Source: Pseudomonas sp. MIACH
GTDB lineage: Bacteria; Pseudomonadota; Gammaproteobacteria; Pseudomonadales; Pseudomonadaceae
NCBI RefSeq assembly: GCF_001269925.1
Contig: NZ_LHVO01000002.1
Location: forward strand, 124,001 to 188,000
Direction of reading: 5' to 3'
Length of the DNA stretch: 64,000 bases
Positions 24,134-33,226 of this stretch are shown here, in pieces; the first letter of the stretch is position 1, and each line of letters begins with the position of its first letter. A program made the translations under genes and the position numbers. Under the pieces are notes generated by a model. That model was not told the DNA's origin. It worked only from the letters and a program-made list of their open reading frames with translations, and did no database searches.

Positions 24134-27100
24134 GCTGGCCTACTTTGCCGCGCCCTTGCAGGGTGGTTTCGTACATGCCTTCGGCGTAGGCCGGTGGCGT
24201 ATTGAACGTGCCGGCGTTGGTGGCGCGCACGCGATAGACGAAGGTGCCTACGTCGCGCAGTGCCGTGCCGTACAACACCACCCGATCATCACGCACATCC
24301 ACGTAGTCCGGCTGCCAGTTGCTCAGCTCGGTTTCGCCGATCGGCGCTTGCCAGGCATCGGCTTCCTGATCGCTTTCTTCTACGTAATCGGCCTCTTCGC
24401 CTTCACTTTCCTCGGTACTGGCGGTTTCCGGCTCCGGTGGCAAGTTATACACAGGCTCGACGCCACCGGGCAGCAGGTCGACCACGGCCACTTGCTGCAC
24501 TTGGTCACGGTCGGTGGCACGCAGGCGCAAGCGCACCAGGAACTCATCGCCCACCGCCACTGTGCTCACCGGCTCGCCTTTGAGGTCGAGGTATTCGTGG
24601 ATGATCTCCAGCCCGTTGTTGATCGGCTTGAGCTTGGCACCCTTATCGAAACCGGCTTCGCTGAGCATGTAAAACGCCGCCGGGCCGTCGGATTTTTCCA
24701 TCAGCAGTTTTTGCGTGGCGCCCGGCACCGCTGCGCGGGGTGGCTGGCCGGCCATTTCCAGCAATTGTTGCTGCTTGTCGCCCAGCCAGGCGGTGGCCTT
24801 GAGGGTCATATCGCTTTGCGCGCGCTGGCCGTAGTTGTCCAAGGCGCGCAGTAACAGCGCCGCCGACAGCGAGTTGTAGCGCTGTTCGTTGAGGCGCTTG
24901 CCGAGTTTATCCAGCAGGGCGGTAGGAACATCGTCAAGCAACTCGGGGAAATGGCGAGCGAGCAGATGCAGGTGCTCGGCATCGTGGACCAGCGGATCGT
25001 AATACAGGCCATCGCTGTCCCACTTATCCACAAGTGAACGCCAAGGGATCTTGCGGAACACGGTGTCGGCCTGGCGATCCTGCTTGAGCAGTTTGTAGCT
25101 GGCCGCCAGGTACGCGGCGCCCAGGTCGTTCTGCCAGCTGTCCTTGAAGTAGCTTTCGTAGCGTTCGCGGATATCGCTCAAGGCGCCGCTCACCAGAATC
25201 CCCTGACGACTCAACAGGTAACTGGCGTAGGCGCGGTTGCGCAATTCCGACAGGCCTTCGCTCGGGCCGTTGGCCAGGTCGGTCAGATAGCTGTTGGCGC
25301 GCACCAGCAGGTCTTCCGGCACCGGCAGCCCTCGCTCCTTGGCTTCGATCAGGAAATCGGTGGCATATAGGCTGGCGTAGGGCGCCACATCCGGGTTGGC
25401 GGCCCACAAACCGAAACCACCGGCCTGGTTCTGGCGCTGACGCAACATGCGCACCGCGCTGCTGAAGGCCTGTTCTGCCTCGGGTGCGGTACCGCCCCAG
25501 ATCAACGCCGGCATGGCCTTGGACACCAGTTGCTCGGTGCAGGCATAGCCGTAGTCATCCAGGTAATGCTTGAGGCCGTTGGCCCACACCAGCGGCGAGG
25601 CCGCCACACCCAGTTGCACGTCGCGCAACTGGCTGAACAGTTCACGGGTGGGCTTGAGCTCTTTGCTGGCGCTGTCGAAGCGGCCCAGGCTGAGGGCCAC
25701 GCGATGCTCGCTCAGAGGGCGAATCGAAGTGGTTTCCGCCACCTGGATCCGCTTGCCATCCGGCAGCACTGCGACAAAGCGCAAATCCGCCGAACCGAGG
25801 GTTTCGCCGACCTTGATCTTGAACTCGGCGGTGCCCTCCTTGCGCGGTTGCAGGGACAAGGTGCTGGCTTTGTCGCCCTGCACCACCAGGCCGTCGCTGG
25901 TCTGCACTTCAAACTTCACGTCCGCCGCAGCCTCGAGGTTACTGAATACCCCGGCGCTGACGTTGAACACATCACCCGGCGCCACGAAGGCTGGCACGTT
26001 CGGCGTGATGACGATCGGGCCACGGACCTCGGTATTGGCCTCGCTGACGCCCACGCTGTCGGCATCCACTGCCACCGCAAACAGGTGCAGCTTGCCGTTG
26101 AAGCTGTCCGGCACTTGGTAATGCAGCACGGTTTCACCGGCGGGCAAGTCCACCAGCCCGGACCACCAGGCCACTGGCGGCTGATGTTTACGCTTGAACG
26201 GGTTGAGGTGGTTGGCCAGGGCGCCTTCCGTATCGCCACCGGGCGCCGCCCCACTGAGCAGGCGGCTGAATTCCGGCAGGATCAAGTCAAGGATCTGACT
26301 GGTGCCGACTTCCAGCGCACGCTTCTGGAAGAAGAAACCCAGCGGGTCGGGCGTCTGGTAGCGCGCTACCTGCAAGATGCCTTCGTCCACCGCATACACC
26401 ACCGCGCGGCCGGGGCGGTCGGCGTTGACCTTGATGTCGAGGGTCTGTCCCGGCTCTATTTTCGCCGGGCCCTCGACCTTCAACGCCATGCGTCGCGCAT
26501 CCAGGTTGATGCTGAACGGCACCACCCCGTAGGACAGCGGGCTCATATAGACCTCGGACGAGCCGATGTCGCGCACAAACTGCACGTTGACGTAGGCATT
26601 GCCCTCAAGCCCCGCAGGCACGCGGATATGTTGCACGCTGTTGGTACTGTCGGCCTTGAACCACTGCTGGGTGTAGACCTTGTCCCGCTCGATGGTGATC
26701 AGGCCCGCACCGGTGTAAGGCGCGCGGATGCTGATCGCGATCTCATCGCCGGTGGCGTAGCTGCGTTTATCCAGGCGCAGTTGCAGCTCGGCGTTGCGTT
26801 CCAGGGAGCGCGAGGTATTCCCGCGTCCGGCCACGCTGTAGTCGATCTGGTTGAGCAGGTTGCCGTTGGCGTCCTTCACTTGCAGGGTGAAATCGCCAGG
26901 GGTGGCGGTGTTCAGCGTCTGCTTGGCGCCGTCCTTGGTCATCACCAGCGGTGAGGCCGGCTGGCTGATGTTCTTGATGCGCGACTCGTACTTGTAGGTG
27001 CCGTTGGACTGTTTTACCAGTACCGACACGTAGCGATGCTCGACCACTTCGCTGGTCAGGCCATCCACCGCCAGCGGAGTGAGGTCTGGCGCGACGGCCA

Positions 27101-29918
27101 GCCATTGCACCTGGCGCGGGGCGTCCTTGGCGACGTACGACAGCGAGTCCTGACTTTTCACACCCACAAGGTAGGGTGCGGACGACACCAGCAACGCACT
27201 TTGCGCCGCCACGTTACGACCCCCTTCGGCCTCGAACACCTGGGTCATCACTTGTAAGCGATAGGTGCTGTTGGCGAAGCGTTGCAGGTTGAGGTCGAGT
27301 ACGGCCTGGCCGTTGTCGTCGACGGTGGTTTCGGCCAGGTCTTCGGTGCTGGCCTCTTCCAGGGAATCGTTGAGGCGGAAACGGTAGTCGGGGTAACGCT
27401 CAAATGCCGCGAGCGTCGGGCTCAGGGACATTTTTGCGGTGACGCGACGGCCGGCCGCCGGCGCGCCGAACAGGTGCATCGCGGTGACCTTGGCCACCAC
27501 CTGGTCCGGTGGAATCCAGCCCTGCACCGGGGTGTCATGCAAGCTCAGGCTGACCTTCATGCGGTCCGGCTCGAAATCACGAACCTTGAAGCTGACACTG
27601 CCCAGGTCGGTGCGGGTCTGTTTCTGGCCAATCAACTGCAAGGTCGCGGTGTAATCCCCGGCGGGGGCGACTTCGCTGCTGGGGAAATCAAAGGTTTCAA
27701 AACCGCTGGCAGACAGTTTCAGCGGCTGGCGAATCACTTCAAGGCCACGTGGGTCGGTGATCTGCAACTCCACGGGCAGGCCTTGCAGGGCACCTTTCCA
27801 GTTGCCGCTGCGCACGATCATGCCCAGGTGCGCGGTTTCGCCAGGGCGGTAAAGGCCACGGTCGGTGAACAGGTAGGCACTGAGGCGATCAATCGCGCCG
27901 TCTTCTTCCAAACCTCCTACGTCGAAGCGCGACAAATCCAGCTGCTGCGACTGACGGGCGATCGGCAGGAACGATTGGTCATTGCCGCGAGTGACCACAT
28001 ACATCAGCGGCGTTTTCTCACGGCGCAGTTCATCCAGCTTGGCGAAATGCACGTGGCCTTCGCCGTCGGTGTGGCCGCTGCTCACGGGCAGACCGTTGCG
28101 GCCAATGATGTCGACCTGGGCGTCGGACACCGGCGAACCGTTGCCGATGGACTGCACATACACGTCATGACTGCCATCGCTGGAGCGCTTGGCGATGATG
28201 CCGAGGTCGGTGACCACGATAAAGCGCAGGTCAGAGGTGGTGCTGCGCGAATAGTCGAACGTGCGCTCGGCCGGCTCATCCTGAGGGCTGAGCTTGAGCA
28301 CGAAAATGCCGCGACGGCCGCCGTTGGCGGTGAGGTAGTGGCTCAGATCGACGTTGTCATAGACGGTTTTCGCCGGGTCCGAGGACGACAGCGCAATATC
28401 CAGGGACTGGCGTTCAACCATGCGGTCGAAGTACTCGTTGCCGAAATTGGGACGGGCAAAGCTGCCGCTGCTCTGGTCCACCAGGTGCTGCAATTGGTTG
28501 GGCAGCAAGCGCGCGATTTCCACATGGGCGCCAGGTACACCACGGGCCATGAAACCCAGGCGTTTTTCGCCATTGAGGCTGAGCAACGCGCCGTCGGACA
28601 GGAACTGCAAGGTGCGCGGATAAGCCGGCATGCTGATCAGAGAGGCCGTCGGGTTTTTCGCCAGGTAGCCACCGATGGCTTCCAGGTTGGCGGGCACGCG
28701 CACATACAGGGCACGGCCGGCCGGGGCCTTGAACTTGAAGGCGTGCAGGGTGTTCAGCGGTTCGACGCTGGGCACGTGGGTCAGCGTGACCTTGGTGCTA
28801 CGGGCCAGCAGGGCGTCGTCTATGTCGTTGCTGTTATAGGGACGGGTGTCGTCCTGGGCTTTTTCCGGCAGCAGCCAGGCCTGGACCTTACCGGCAATGG
28901 TGTCATCGGCTACGGCGCTGGAACTGCTGAACATCAGCACCGGCTCAGGCTCGCCGCGCTCGTTATCCACAAAGCTCACTTCGGCGCCGGTAAAGGTCAG
29001 GCGATAGCGGCCGGGCACGGTGACTTCCGCCACCAGCGGCGCGGTGCTGGCGTTGCCGCCGTCGCGGGCTTTGACGCCCTCATCCAACTTGGCGCTGACC
29101 GGCGTGCTTTCCAGCGGCGTGGCCAGGGCGGCGGAGCGTACGTAAGCGTTGAGCTTGGTCTCGTCGAAGCTGATCTCCGGACGGTTGGGCAACTGCGCGT
29201 CGCGGTAGGCCAGGCCTTTGCCGAGGGTTACGGAGACGCGCTTGCGCAGGCTGTCTTCATCGACCGGATGGGAAAAATGGAAGGTCGCCACCAGTTGTTT
29301 CAGCGTTGGGTTGGACGGGTCTTGATACAACTCGTTTTGTGCCAGGGTGGCGCGGAACGGTTGGGTGGAGAACTGGCTGCTGTACTGGCTGAGCAGCATG
29401 CCATTGGCCAGCAAACCTTTCCTGGCCAGATCAAGGGTGTAACCCGCTTCGATGGGCCAGTCTTTCTCCGGCACGAACAGCAGAGTGCGGTCGTCGGACC
29501 AACGCCAGGTACCGGCCACGCCAGGTTTGAGGGTGATGCCTTCGGTGACCGGCTTGCCAATGGCGGCCAGCGGGGCCACCGATTCGGCAAAACGCACTTG
29601 CAAGTTATCCACAACCGGCGGTTGCTGGGTGTAGTCAGTCAGATTGGGTTTGTGCAGCGAATAGCCCACGGTATGGGGCTGCGGCAGGTTGGAGTACCAG
29701 TGCCAGCCATAGAAGCCAGCGGCCGCAAGCAGCACCAGGCCCAATACGCCGGCACCGGCCTGGCGCGGATAAGCGCGGGCCTTGTTACCCAGGTTCGCCA
29801 GGCCACGGCCGATGGCGCGCAGCCACAGCGGCGGATGCCATTGGCCAAAAACGGCCCCCACCACAGTCAGAAACACACCGACAACACGACGGCTGATGGC
29901 TTTGAGCGAATCGAACAT
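24114..29918 (-). CDS. Bacterial alpha-2-macroglobulin (YfhM type), thioester-containing
   Basis: A 1934-aa envelope protein thought to trap proteases that enter the periplasm, acting with PBP1C repair. The N-terminus has no lipobox; a hydrophobic helix (VLGLVLLAAAGFYGWHW, about residues 50-70) should anchor it in the inner membrane. The MG-type beta domains follow. The thioester motif CTEQ (in YACTEQLVSKAMP) lies around residue 1456, so the reactive thioester is intact. A helical alpha-toroid comes next, and the C-terminal receptor-binding-like region ends in QLEITKP. ATG 29918 is preferred because AGGG lies 8-10 nt upstream; an ATG three codons earlier has no room for a ribosome-binding site. 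Confidence 0.95.
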   Translation of the reverse strand: MFDSLKAISRRVVGVFLTVVGAVFGQWHPPLWLRAIGRGLANLGNKARAYPRQAGAGVLGLVLLAAAGFYGWHWYSNLPQPHTVGYSLHKPNLTDYTQQPPVVDNLQVRFAESVAPLAAIGKPVTEGITLKPGVAGTWRWSDDRTLLFVPEKDWPIEAGYTLDLARKGLLANGMLLSQYSSQFSTQPFRATLAQNELYQDPSNPTLKQLVATFHFSHPVDEDSLRKRVSVTLGKGLAYRDAQLPNRPEISFDETKLNAYVRSAALATPLESTPVSAKLDEGVKARDGGNASTAPLVAEVTVPGRYRLTFTGAEVSFVDNERGEPEPVLMFSSSSAVADDTIAGKVQAWLLPEKAQDDTRPYNSNDIDDALLARSTKVTLTHVPSVEPLNTLHAFKFKAPAGRALYVRVPANLEAIGGYLAKNPTASLISMPAYPRTLQFLSDGALLSLNGEKRLGFMARGVPGAHVEIARLLPNQLQHLVDQSSGSFARPNFGNEYFDRMVERQSLDIALSSSDPAKTVYDNVDLSHYLTANGGRRGIFVLKLSPQDEPAERTFDYSRSTTSDLRFIVVTDLGIIAKRSSDGSHDVYVQSIGNGSPVSDAQVDIIGRNGLPVSSGHTDGEGHVHFAKLDELRREKTPLMYVVTRGNDQSFLPIARQSQQLDLSRFDVGGLEEDGAIDRLSAYLFTDRGLYRPGETAHLGMIVRSGNWKGALQGLPVELQITDPRGLEVIRQPLKLSASGFETFDFPSSEVAPAGDYTATLQLIGQKQTRTDLGSVSFKVRDFEPDRMKVSLSLHDTPVQGWIPPDQVVAKVTAMHLFGAPAAGRRVTAKMSLSPTLAAFERYPDYRFRLNDSLEEASTEDLAETTVDDNGQAVLDLNLQRFANSTYRLQVMTQVFEAEGGRNVAAQSALLVSSAPYLVGVKSQDSLSYVAKDAPRQVQWLAVAPDLTPLAVDGLTSEVVEHRYVSVLVKQSNGTYKYESRIKNISQPASPLVMTKDGAKQTLNTATPGDFTLQVKDANGNLLNQIDYSVAGRGNTSRSLERNAELQLRLDKRSYATGDEIAISIRAPYTGAGLITIERDKVYTQQWFKADSTNSVQHIRVPAGLEGNAYVNVQFVRDIGSSEVYMSPLSYGVVPFSINLDARRMALKVEGPAKIEPGQTLDIKVNADRPGRAVVYAVDEGILQVARYQTPDPLGFFFQKRALEVGTSQILDLILPEFSRLLSGAAPGGDTEGALANHLNPFKRKHQPPVAWWSGLVDLPAGETVLHYQVPDSFNGKLHLFAVAVDADSVGVSEANTEVRGPIVITPNVPAFVAPGDVFNVSAGVFSNLEAAADVKFEVQTSDGLVVQGDKASTLSLQPRKEGTAEFKIKVGETLGSADLRFVAVLPDGKRIQVAETTSIRPLSEHRVALSLGRFDSASKELKPTRELFSQLRDVQLGVAASPLVWANGLKHYLDDYGYACTEQLVSKAMPALIWGGTAPEAEQAFSSAVRMLRQRQNQAGGFGLWAANPDVAPYASLYATDFLIEAKERGLPVPEDLLVRANSYLTDLANGPSEGLSELRNRAYASYLLSRQGILVSGALSDIRERYESYFKDSWQNDLGAAYLAASYKLLKQDRQADTVFRKIPWRSLVDKWDSDGLYYDPLVHDAEHLHLLARHFPELLDDVPTALLDKLGKRLNEQRYNSLSAALLLRALDNYGQRAQSDMTLKATAWLGDKQQQLLEMAGQPPRAAVPGATQKLLMEKSDGPAAFYMLSEAGFDKGAKLKPINNGLEIIHEYLDLKGEPVSTVAVGDEFLVRLRLRATDRDQVQQVAVVDLLPGGVEPVYNLPPEPETASTEESEGEEADYVEESDQEADAWQAPIGETELSNWQPDYVDVRDDRVVLYGTALRDVGTFVYRVRATNAGTFNTPPAYAEGMYETTLQGRGKVGQLEITKP

Positions 29919-29937
29919 GGTGAGCATCCCTGGCTAA

Positions 29938-29993
29938 GTGCGGCGTATCTTACACGCGTCTTTGATACAAAAGATGACACCGATACGCCGCAC
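29938..29993. promoter_or_regulatory. Perfect 12-bp inverted repeat between mobB and the alpha-2-macroglobulin gene
   Basis: Arms GTGCGGCGTATC (29938-29949) and GATACGCCGCAC (29982-29993) are separated by 32 bp. The repeat fills the 94-bp gap that must contain the macroglobulin promoter and the end of the mobB transcript. It may be a long-loop terminator, an operator, or an edge feature of the inserted module. Confidence 0.5.
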
Positions 29994-30012
29994 GGCGGGG
30001 ATGTTTACCGAG

Positions 30013-30612
30013 TCAGCTGCGCACGAATGCCAACAGCAGCGCGTAATCATTGGCGTCGGCAGCGCGAAGCGCCTGGATGTAGCGTTGGCGAACTTCGTTC
30101 ACGATCACCAGGTTACCGCGCCCCCAGGAGAAGGGAGCAAGACCACATTGCCTCAGCAGGCAATCGGTCATGAGGCGAGCATGTCTACCGTTGCCATTGG
30201 GGAAAGCGTGTAGCCACACAAGTCGATGATGAAAGCGCACGGCAATCTCTTCTGGCAGGAATACGTTGTGCTCCAGCCAGTAAGCCACGTTGTCGAGCAA
30301 TTGACGCAAGTTGACGGCAATCTGTGTCCAGTCACAGCCAATGTTTTTATCTGATTTTCGGAAAGTACCGGCCCACTTCCAAGTGTCGTCGAACATTTTC
30401 ACGTGGAGTTCGCGGCAGAAATGATCATTCAGCACATCCAGCTTTTTTTGCCGAGCTACCCAACGCGAGGCTTTGAGGATGTTTTGCGCCTCCCATTCAT
30501 CCAATTCGCCTTGGGTGGCGATGTGTCTCGGTTTCAGCCCAGCGACTTCGTCCGGATCGAGCGGGGTTTGACCTGGTTTAAGTTCCAGTTCTATTGCCAT
30601 AGGCGTGTCCAT
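30013..30612 (-). CDS. Fic-domain protein, 'mobile mystery protein B' type
   Basis: A 199-aa Fic protein. The active-site motif is HAFPNGNGRHAR (about residues 135-146), so the residue normally acidic in HPFx[D/E]GNGR is Asn. The flanking KWAGTFRKSDKNIG and the N-terminal TPLDPDEVAGLKP match what I recall of the mobile mystery protein B family, found together with partner A in many unrelated locations. Fic proteins usually transfer AMP or other phosphate-containing groups to targets. The start overlaps the partner's end by 22 bp (10 bp if the second ATG is used). Function in this family is not established. Confidence 0.85.
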   Translation of the reverse strand: MDTPMAIELELKPGQTPLDPDEVAGLKPRHIATQGELDEWEAQNILKASRWVARQKKLDVLNDHFCRELHVKMFDDTWKWAGTFRKSDKNIGCDWTQIAVNLRQLLDNVAYWLEHNVFLPEEIAVRFHHRLVWLHAFPNGNGRHARLMTDCLLRQCGLAPFSWGRGNLVIVNEVRQRYIQALRAADANDYALLLAFVRS

Positions 30613-31055
30613 GGACCGTCGAGCAATTCTTTGCGACGTTCATCAATCTGACGTTCGATGAAGGCATCAGAAGGACGTTGATCTTCGAGGCTCATGGAAT
30701 GAGCGACGCCTAGGATTTCTTGCTTGGCCATGAGTTCGGCGCGGTCTTGGATGACTTCATGCAGGGGCTTTTTGGGGACCAGGCCGTACACGAGTTCACA
30801 GTCCAGTGCTGCCGCGAGCTTTCTTAGCTGTGCAAGCGAAATGCGATCCTCAGCTTCGGAGCGCTCAGACTTGGTCAAGGTCACTGAAGACACGCCCGCT
30901 ATTTCGGCCTGGGCTCTTAATGAGCGACCCAACGATTCTCTGATAGACCGCAACCATCCGCCTGGCGGAACGGGTGCGCCTTTAACGGTGTTAAAGGGTT
31001 CAATAGCGCGTTCTACTTGAGAAAGGCGCAGCTTGTAGAGGTTGGAAGTACCCAT
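30591..31055 (-). CDS. XRE-type regulator, 'mobile mystery protein A'
   Basis: A 154-aa protein. The central helix-turn-helix (LGRSLRAQAEIAGVSSVTLTKSERS) is of XRE type, followed by LAAALDCELVYGLVPKK. The whole matches the pattern I recall for mobile mystery protein A. AAGG is suitably spaced before the ATG. Encoded just before the Fic protein and preceded by four palindromes, it is likely the autorepressor and possibly the antitoxin of the pair. Confidence 0.85.
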   Translation of the reverse strand: MGTSNLYKLRLSQVERAIEPFNTVKGAPVPPGGWLRSIRESLGRSLRAQAEIAGVSSVTLTKSERSEAEDRISLAQLRKLAAALDCELVYGLVPKKPLHEVIQDRAELMAKQEILGVAHSMSLEDQRPSDAFIERQIDERRKELLDGPWTRLWQ

Positions 31056-31070
31056 GGTGAAAGACCTTCG

Positions 31071-31186
31071 TAAGCCTATAGGCTATCAATATTGAAATTA
31101 ATATTAGCCTATAGGCATACAGCAAGCACAAAAAAATAAGCCTATAAGCTAACAAAATACAGGATTCTGTTTGCCTATAGGCTTAC
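31071..31186. promoter_or_regulatory. Array of four GCCTATAGGC palindromes at 33-bp spacing (putative mobA operators)
   Basis: Cores start at 31074, 31107, 31140 and 31173. Three are GCCTATAGGC and the third is GCCTATAAGC, flanked by TA/TTA. The start-to-start distance is exactly 33 bp in all three intervals, and the 23-bp intervals between cores are not similar. They occupy the AT-rich promoter region of the mobA-mobB genes. Phased repeated operators for the XRE protein are the simplest reading. Confidence 0.8.
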
Positions 31187-31218
31187 AAAGTAATTCAATT
31201 TGTTAGCTTTCAAGATGT

Positions 31219-32151
31219 TCAGGTCCACCAGTAGCGCACGAGGTGGAAGAAAATCGGCGCCGCAAAACACACCGAATCCAGGCGATCCAGCATCCCGCCG
31301 TGCCCTTCGATCATATGCCCCCAATCCTTCACCCCCCGGTCGCGCTTGATTGCCGACATGACGATGCCGCCGGCGAAGCCGAGCAGGTTGATCAGCAAGG
31401 CGATCAGGAACGACTGCCACGGGTTGAACGGCGTGGTCCACCACAGCGCCGCACCGATCAGGGATGACAACAGAATCCCGCCGACAAAGCCTTCCACAGT
31501 CTTCGATGGCGACAGGTTGGGCGCAATCTTGCGTTTGCCGAACAGCTTGCCGCACACGTACTGCAGCACGTCCGAGAGTTGCACCACGATCACCAGGTAG
31601 GCGATCAGCAGCAGGTTGCGGCCTTCGTAGCCGGGGATGTCGAGGGTCAGCAGGGCGGGCACGAAGGACACGCAGAACACTGCGATCATCAGCCCCCATT
31701 GCACTTTGGAGGCGCGTTCGAGGAAGTGCGTGCTGTCGCCGCCCAGGGAGGCCAGGATCGGCAGCAGCAGGAACACGTACACCGGGATAAAGATCGAGAA
31801 CAACCCGTACCAGTCCGAGTAGATCAGCAGGTATTGCAGCGGCAATGCCAGGTAGAACGCGGCCACCAGGGCCGGGTAGTCGCTGCGCCGGGTGGGCGTG
31901 AGGGTGAGGAATTCGCGCAGGGCGTAGAACGACACTGCGTAGAACAGCAGGATCACCGCGCCAGTACCGAGCCAGAAGGCGATGCCGATGACCACCACCA
32001 TCACCCACCAGGCGTTGATGCGCGCGTTGAGGTTGTCGATCACCGCATTGGGGGTGCCGCGGGTGCGCAGTTTGAGGATCAGGCCGATCAGCGAGGCGAG
32101 CACCAGGATCGCGCCGATGCCGCCGAATAACATCAGGGTTTGGCTATCCAT
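31219..32151 (-). CDS. Phosphatidate cytidylyltransferase (CdsA-like)
   Basis: A 310-aa polytopic membrane enzyme (about eight helices) that makes CDP-diacylglycerol. The C-terminal signature SAIKRDRGVKDWG...HGGMLDRLDS is the CDS family motif with its metal-binding aspartates. ATG 32151 was chosen because it lies one base after the stop of the upstream acyltransferase gene. This is the last gene of a six-gene leftward lipid cluster with the same order as one in P. aeruginosa (PA2536-PA2541, from memory). It is probably a second copy besides the housekeeping cdsA. Confidence 0.92.
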   Translation of the reverse strand: MDSQTLMLFGGIGAILVLASLIGLILKLRTRGTPNAVIDNLNARINAWWVMVVVIGIAFWLGTGAVILLFYAVSFYALREFLTLTPTRRSDYPALVAAFYLALPLQYLLIYSDWYGLFSIFIPVYVFLLLPILASLGGDSTHFLERASKVQWGLMIAVFCVSFVPALLTLDIPGYEGRNLLLIAYLVIVVQLSDVLQYVCGKLFGKRKIAPNLSPSKTVEGFVGGILLSSLIGAALWWTTPFNPWQSFLIALLINLLGFAGGIVMSAIKRDRGVKDWGHMIEGHGGMLDRLDSVCFAAPIFFHLVRYWWT

Positions 32152-32152
32152 C

Positions 32153-32773
32153 TCAGGAATGCTCCGGGGCGAGGGCGAGCAGGGCATCGCGGGTTCGGGC
32201 AAGGAACGCGGTTTTGTCTTCGCCTTCTTCCAATTGCAAGGGGGCGCCGAAGCTGGTGGTGCACAGCAAAGGCAGCGGCAGCACGCGGCCCTTGGGCATG
32301 ACCCGGTTGAGGTTGGCGATCCACACCGGGATCAATTCAGCCTGTGGGTAACTTTTGGCCAGATGGTAGATGCCGCTTTTGAACGGCAGCAAGCCGTCCT
32401 CCAGGTTGCGCGTGCCCTCGGGAAAGATGATCAGCGAGTCGCCGCCTTCCAGCGCGGCGAGCATGGGCTGCAAGGGGTTATCCACAGGGTCTTTGCGCTC
32501 GCGGTCGATCAGCACGCCATTGAACACGCGGTTGATGATGTAGCGGCGCAGGGCGCTTTTATTCCAGTAATCGCTGCCGGCCACCGGGCGCGTGAATTTG
32601 CGCAGGTTCTGCGGCAGCGAGGCCCACAGCAGTACGAAGTCGCCGTGGCTGCTGTGGTTGGCGAAATAGATACGTTGCACCGGCACTGGCGCGCAACCCA
32701 GCCACAGGCTGCGGGCGCCGGTGACGGTGCGGGCCATGGAGGTAATGAGCGTGGCGACCACGGGTTCGAACAT
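32153..32773 (-). CDS. 1-acyl-sn-glycerol-3-phosphate acyltransferase family protein
   Basis: A 206-aa PlsC-type acyltransferase. It has the catalytic HxxxxD motif as NHSSHGD (about residues 39-45) and the substrate-binding FPEGTRN motif (about 117-123). In the cluster it would supply phosphatidic acid for the downstream CdsA-like enzyme. It starts 9 bp after the small membrane protein gene and ends one base before the CdsA-like start. Confidence 0.9.
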   Translation of the reverse strand: MFEPVVATLITSMARTVTGARSLWLGCAPVPVQRIYFANHSSHGDFVLLWASLPQNLRKFTRPVAGSDYWNKSALRRYIINRVFNGVLIDRERKDPVDNPLQPMLAALEGGDSLIIFPEGTRNLEDGLLPFKSGIYHLAKSYPQAELIPVWIANLNRVMPKGRVLPLPLLCTTSFGAPLQLEEGEDKTAFLARTRDALLALAPEHS

Positions 32774-32782
32774 GGGAATTCC

Positions 32783-33226
32783 TTATCCGGCGAAAGGCAG
32801 CCAGGGACTGGCGAGGATCACGGCGAGGGTCAGCAGCGCTTGCGCGCCCAGCAGCCAGGCTTGTTTGCGCAGCAATTTGAGGGCGCCGCGACGGCGCTCG
32901 GTCCAGGGCCGGCCGGCACGCTTGGCCGATTGCAGGCCAAGGGCTTGCAGGGCTTGGTCGAGGTCCGCAGTGCGCTCGGTATCGCGGGCCAGCAGGGCGA
33001 ACAGGTCGGCGTCGAAGGCCACGCGCAGCGCCCAGTACTTTTGCAGCAGCCCGAGGATAATCATCCACAGGCTGAGCAGCAGGCAGAGGGTTGAAACACT
33101 CGCCATCAGTAATTGGGCCAAGCCAAATAGCACACCGGCCACGGTCAGGCCTGTGGATAACTGATCCAGTGAACGGCCACGGCGCAGCAGGCTGGCGACC
33201 ACCTGGAGTTCCATATCAGCGGGCAT
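32783..33226 (-). CDS. Small membrane protein of the lipid cluster
   Basis: A 147-aa protein with an N-terminal hydrophobic pair (LTVAGVLFGLAQLLMASV, LCLLLSLWMIILGLL) and another helix at the C-terminus; the middle is charged. No known catalytic motif. ATG 33226 has a strong GGAGGG ribosome-binding site, and the start overlaps the upstream gene by 11 bp. Its conserved place between phosphatase and acyltransferase genes suggests a role in the same pathway. Confidence 0.75.
   Translation of the reverse strand: MPADMELQVVASLLRRGRSLDQLSTGLTVAGVLFGLAQLLMASVSTLCLLLSLWMIILGLLQKYWALRVAFDADLFALLARDTERTADLDQALQALGLQSAKRAGRPWTERRRGALKLLRKQAWLLGAQALLTLAVILASPWLPFAG

Noticed and set aside
24114..30173. 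Very long antisense frames opposite the macroglobulin gene (up to 963 codons)
   Set aside because: They arise from the high-GC third-position bias of the true gene; the products have no family features.
30398..30415. Second parS candidate around TTTTCACGTGGAGTT
   Set aside because: The arms beyond the CACGTG core do not match the palindrome at several positions.
31071..31186. Regularly spaced repeats that could suggest a CRISPR array
   Set aside because: Repeats are only 10 bp, palindromic, four in number and in a promoter region with no cas genes; operators explain them better.
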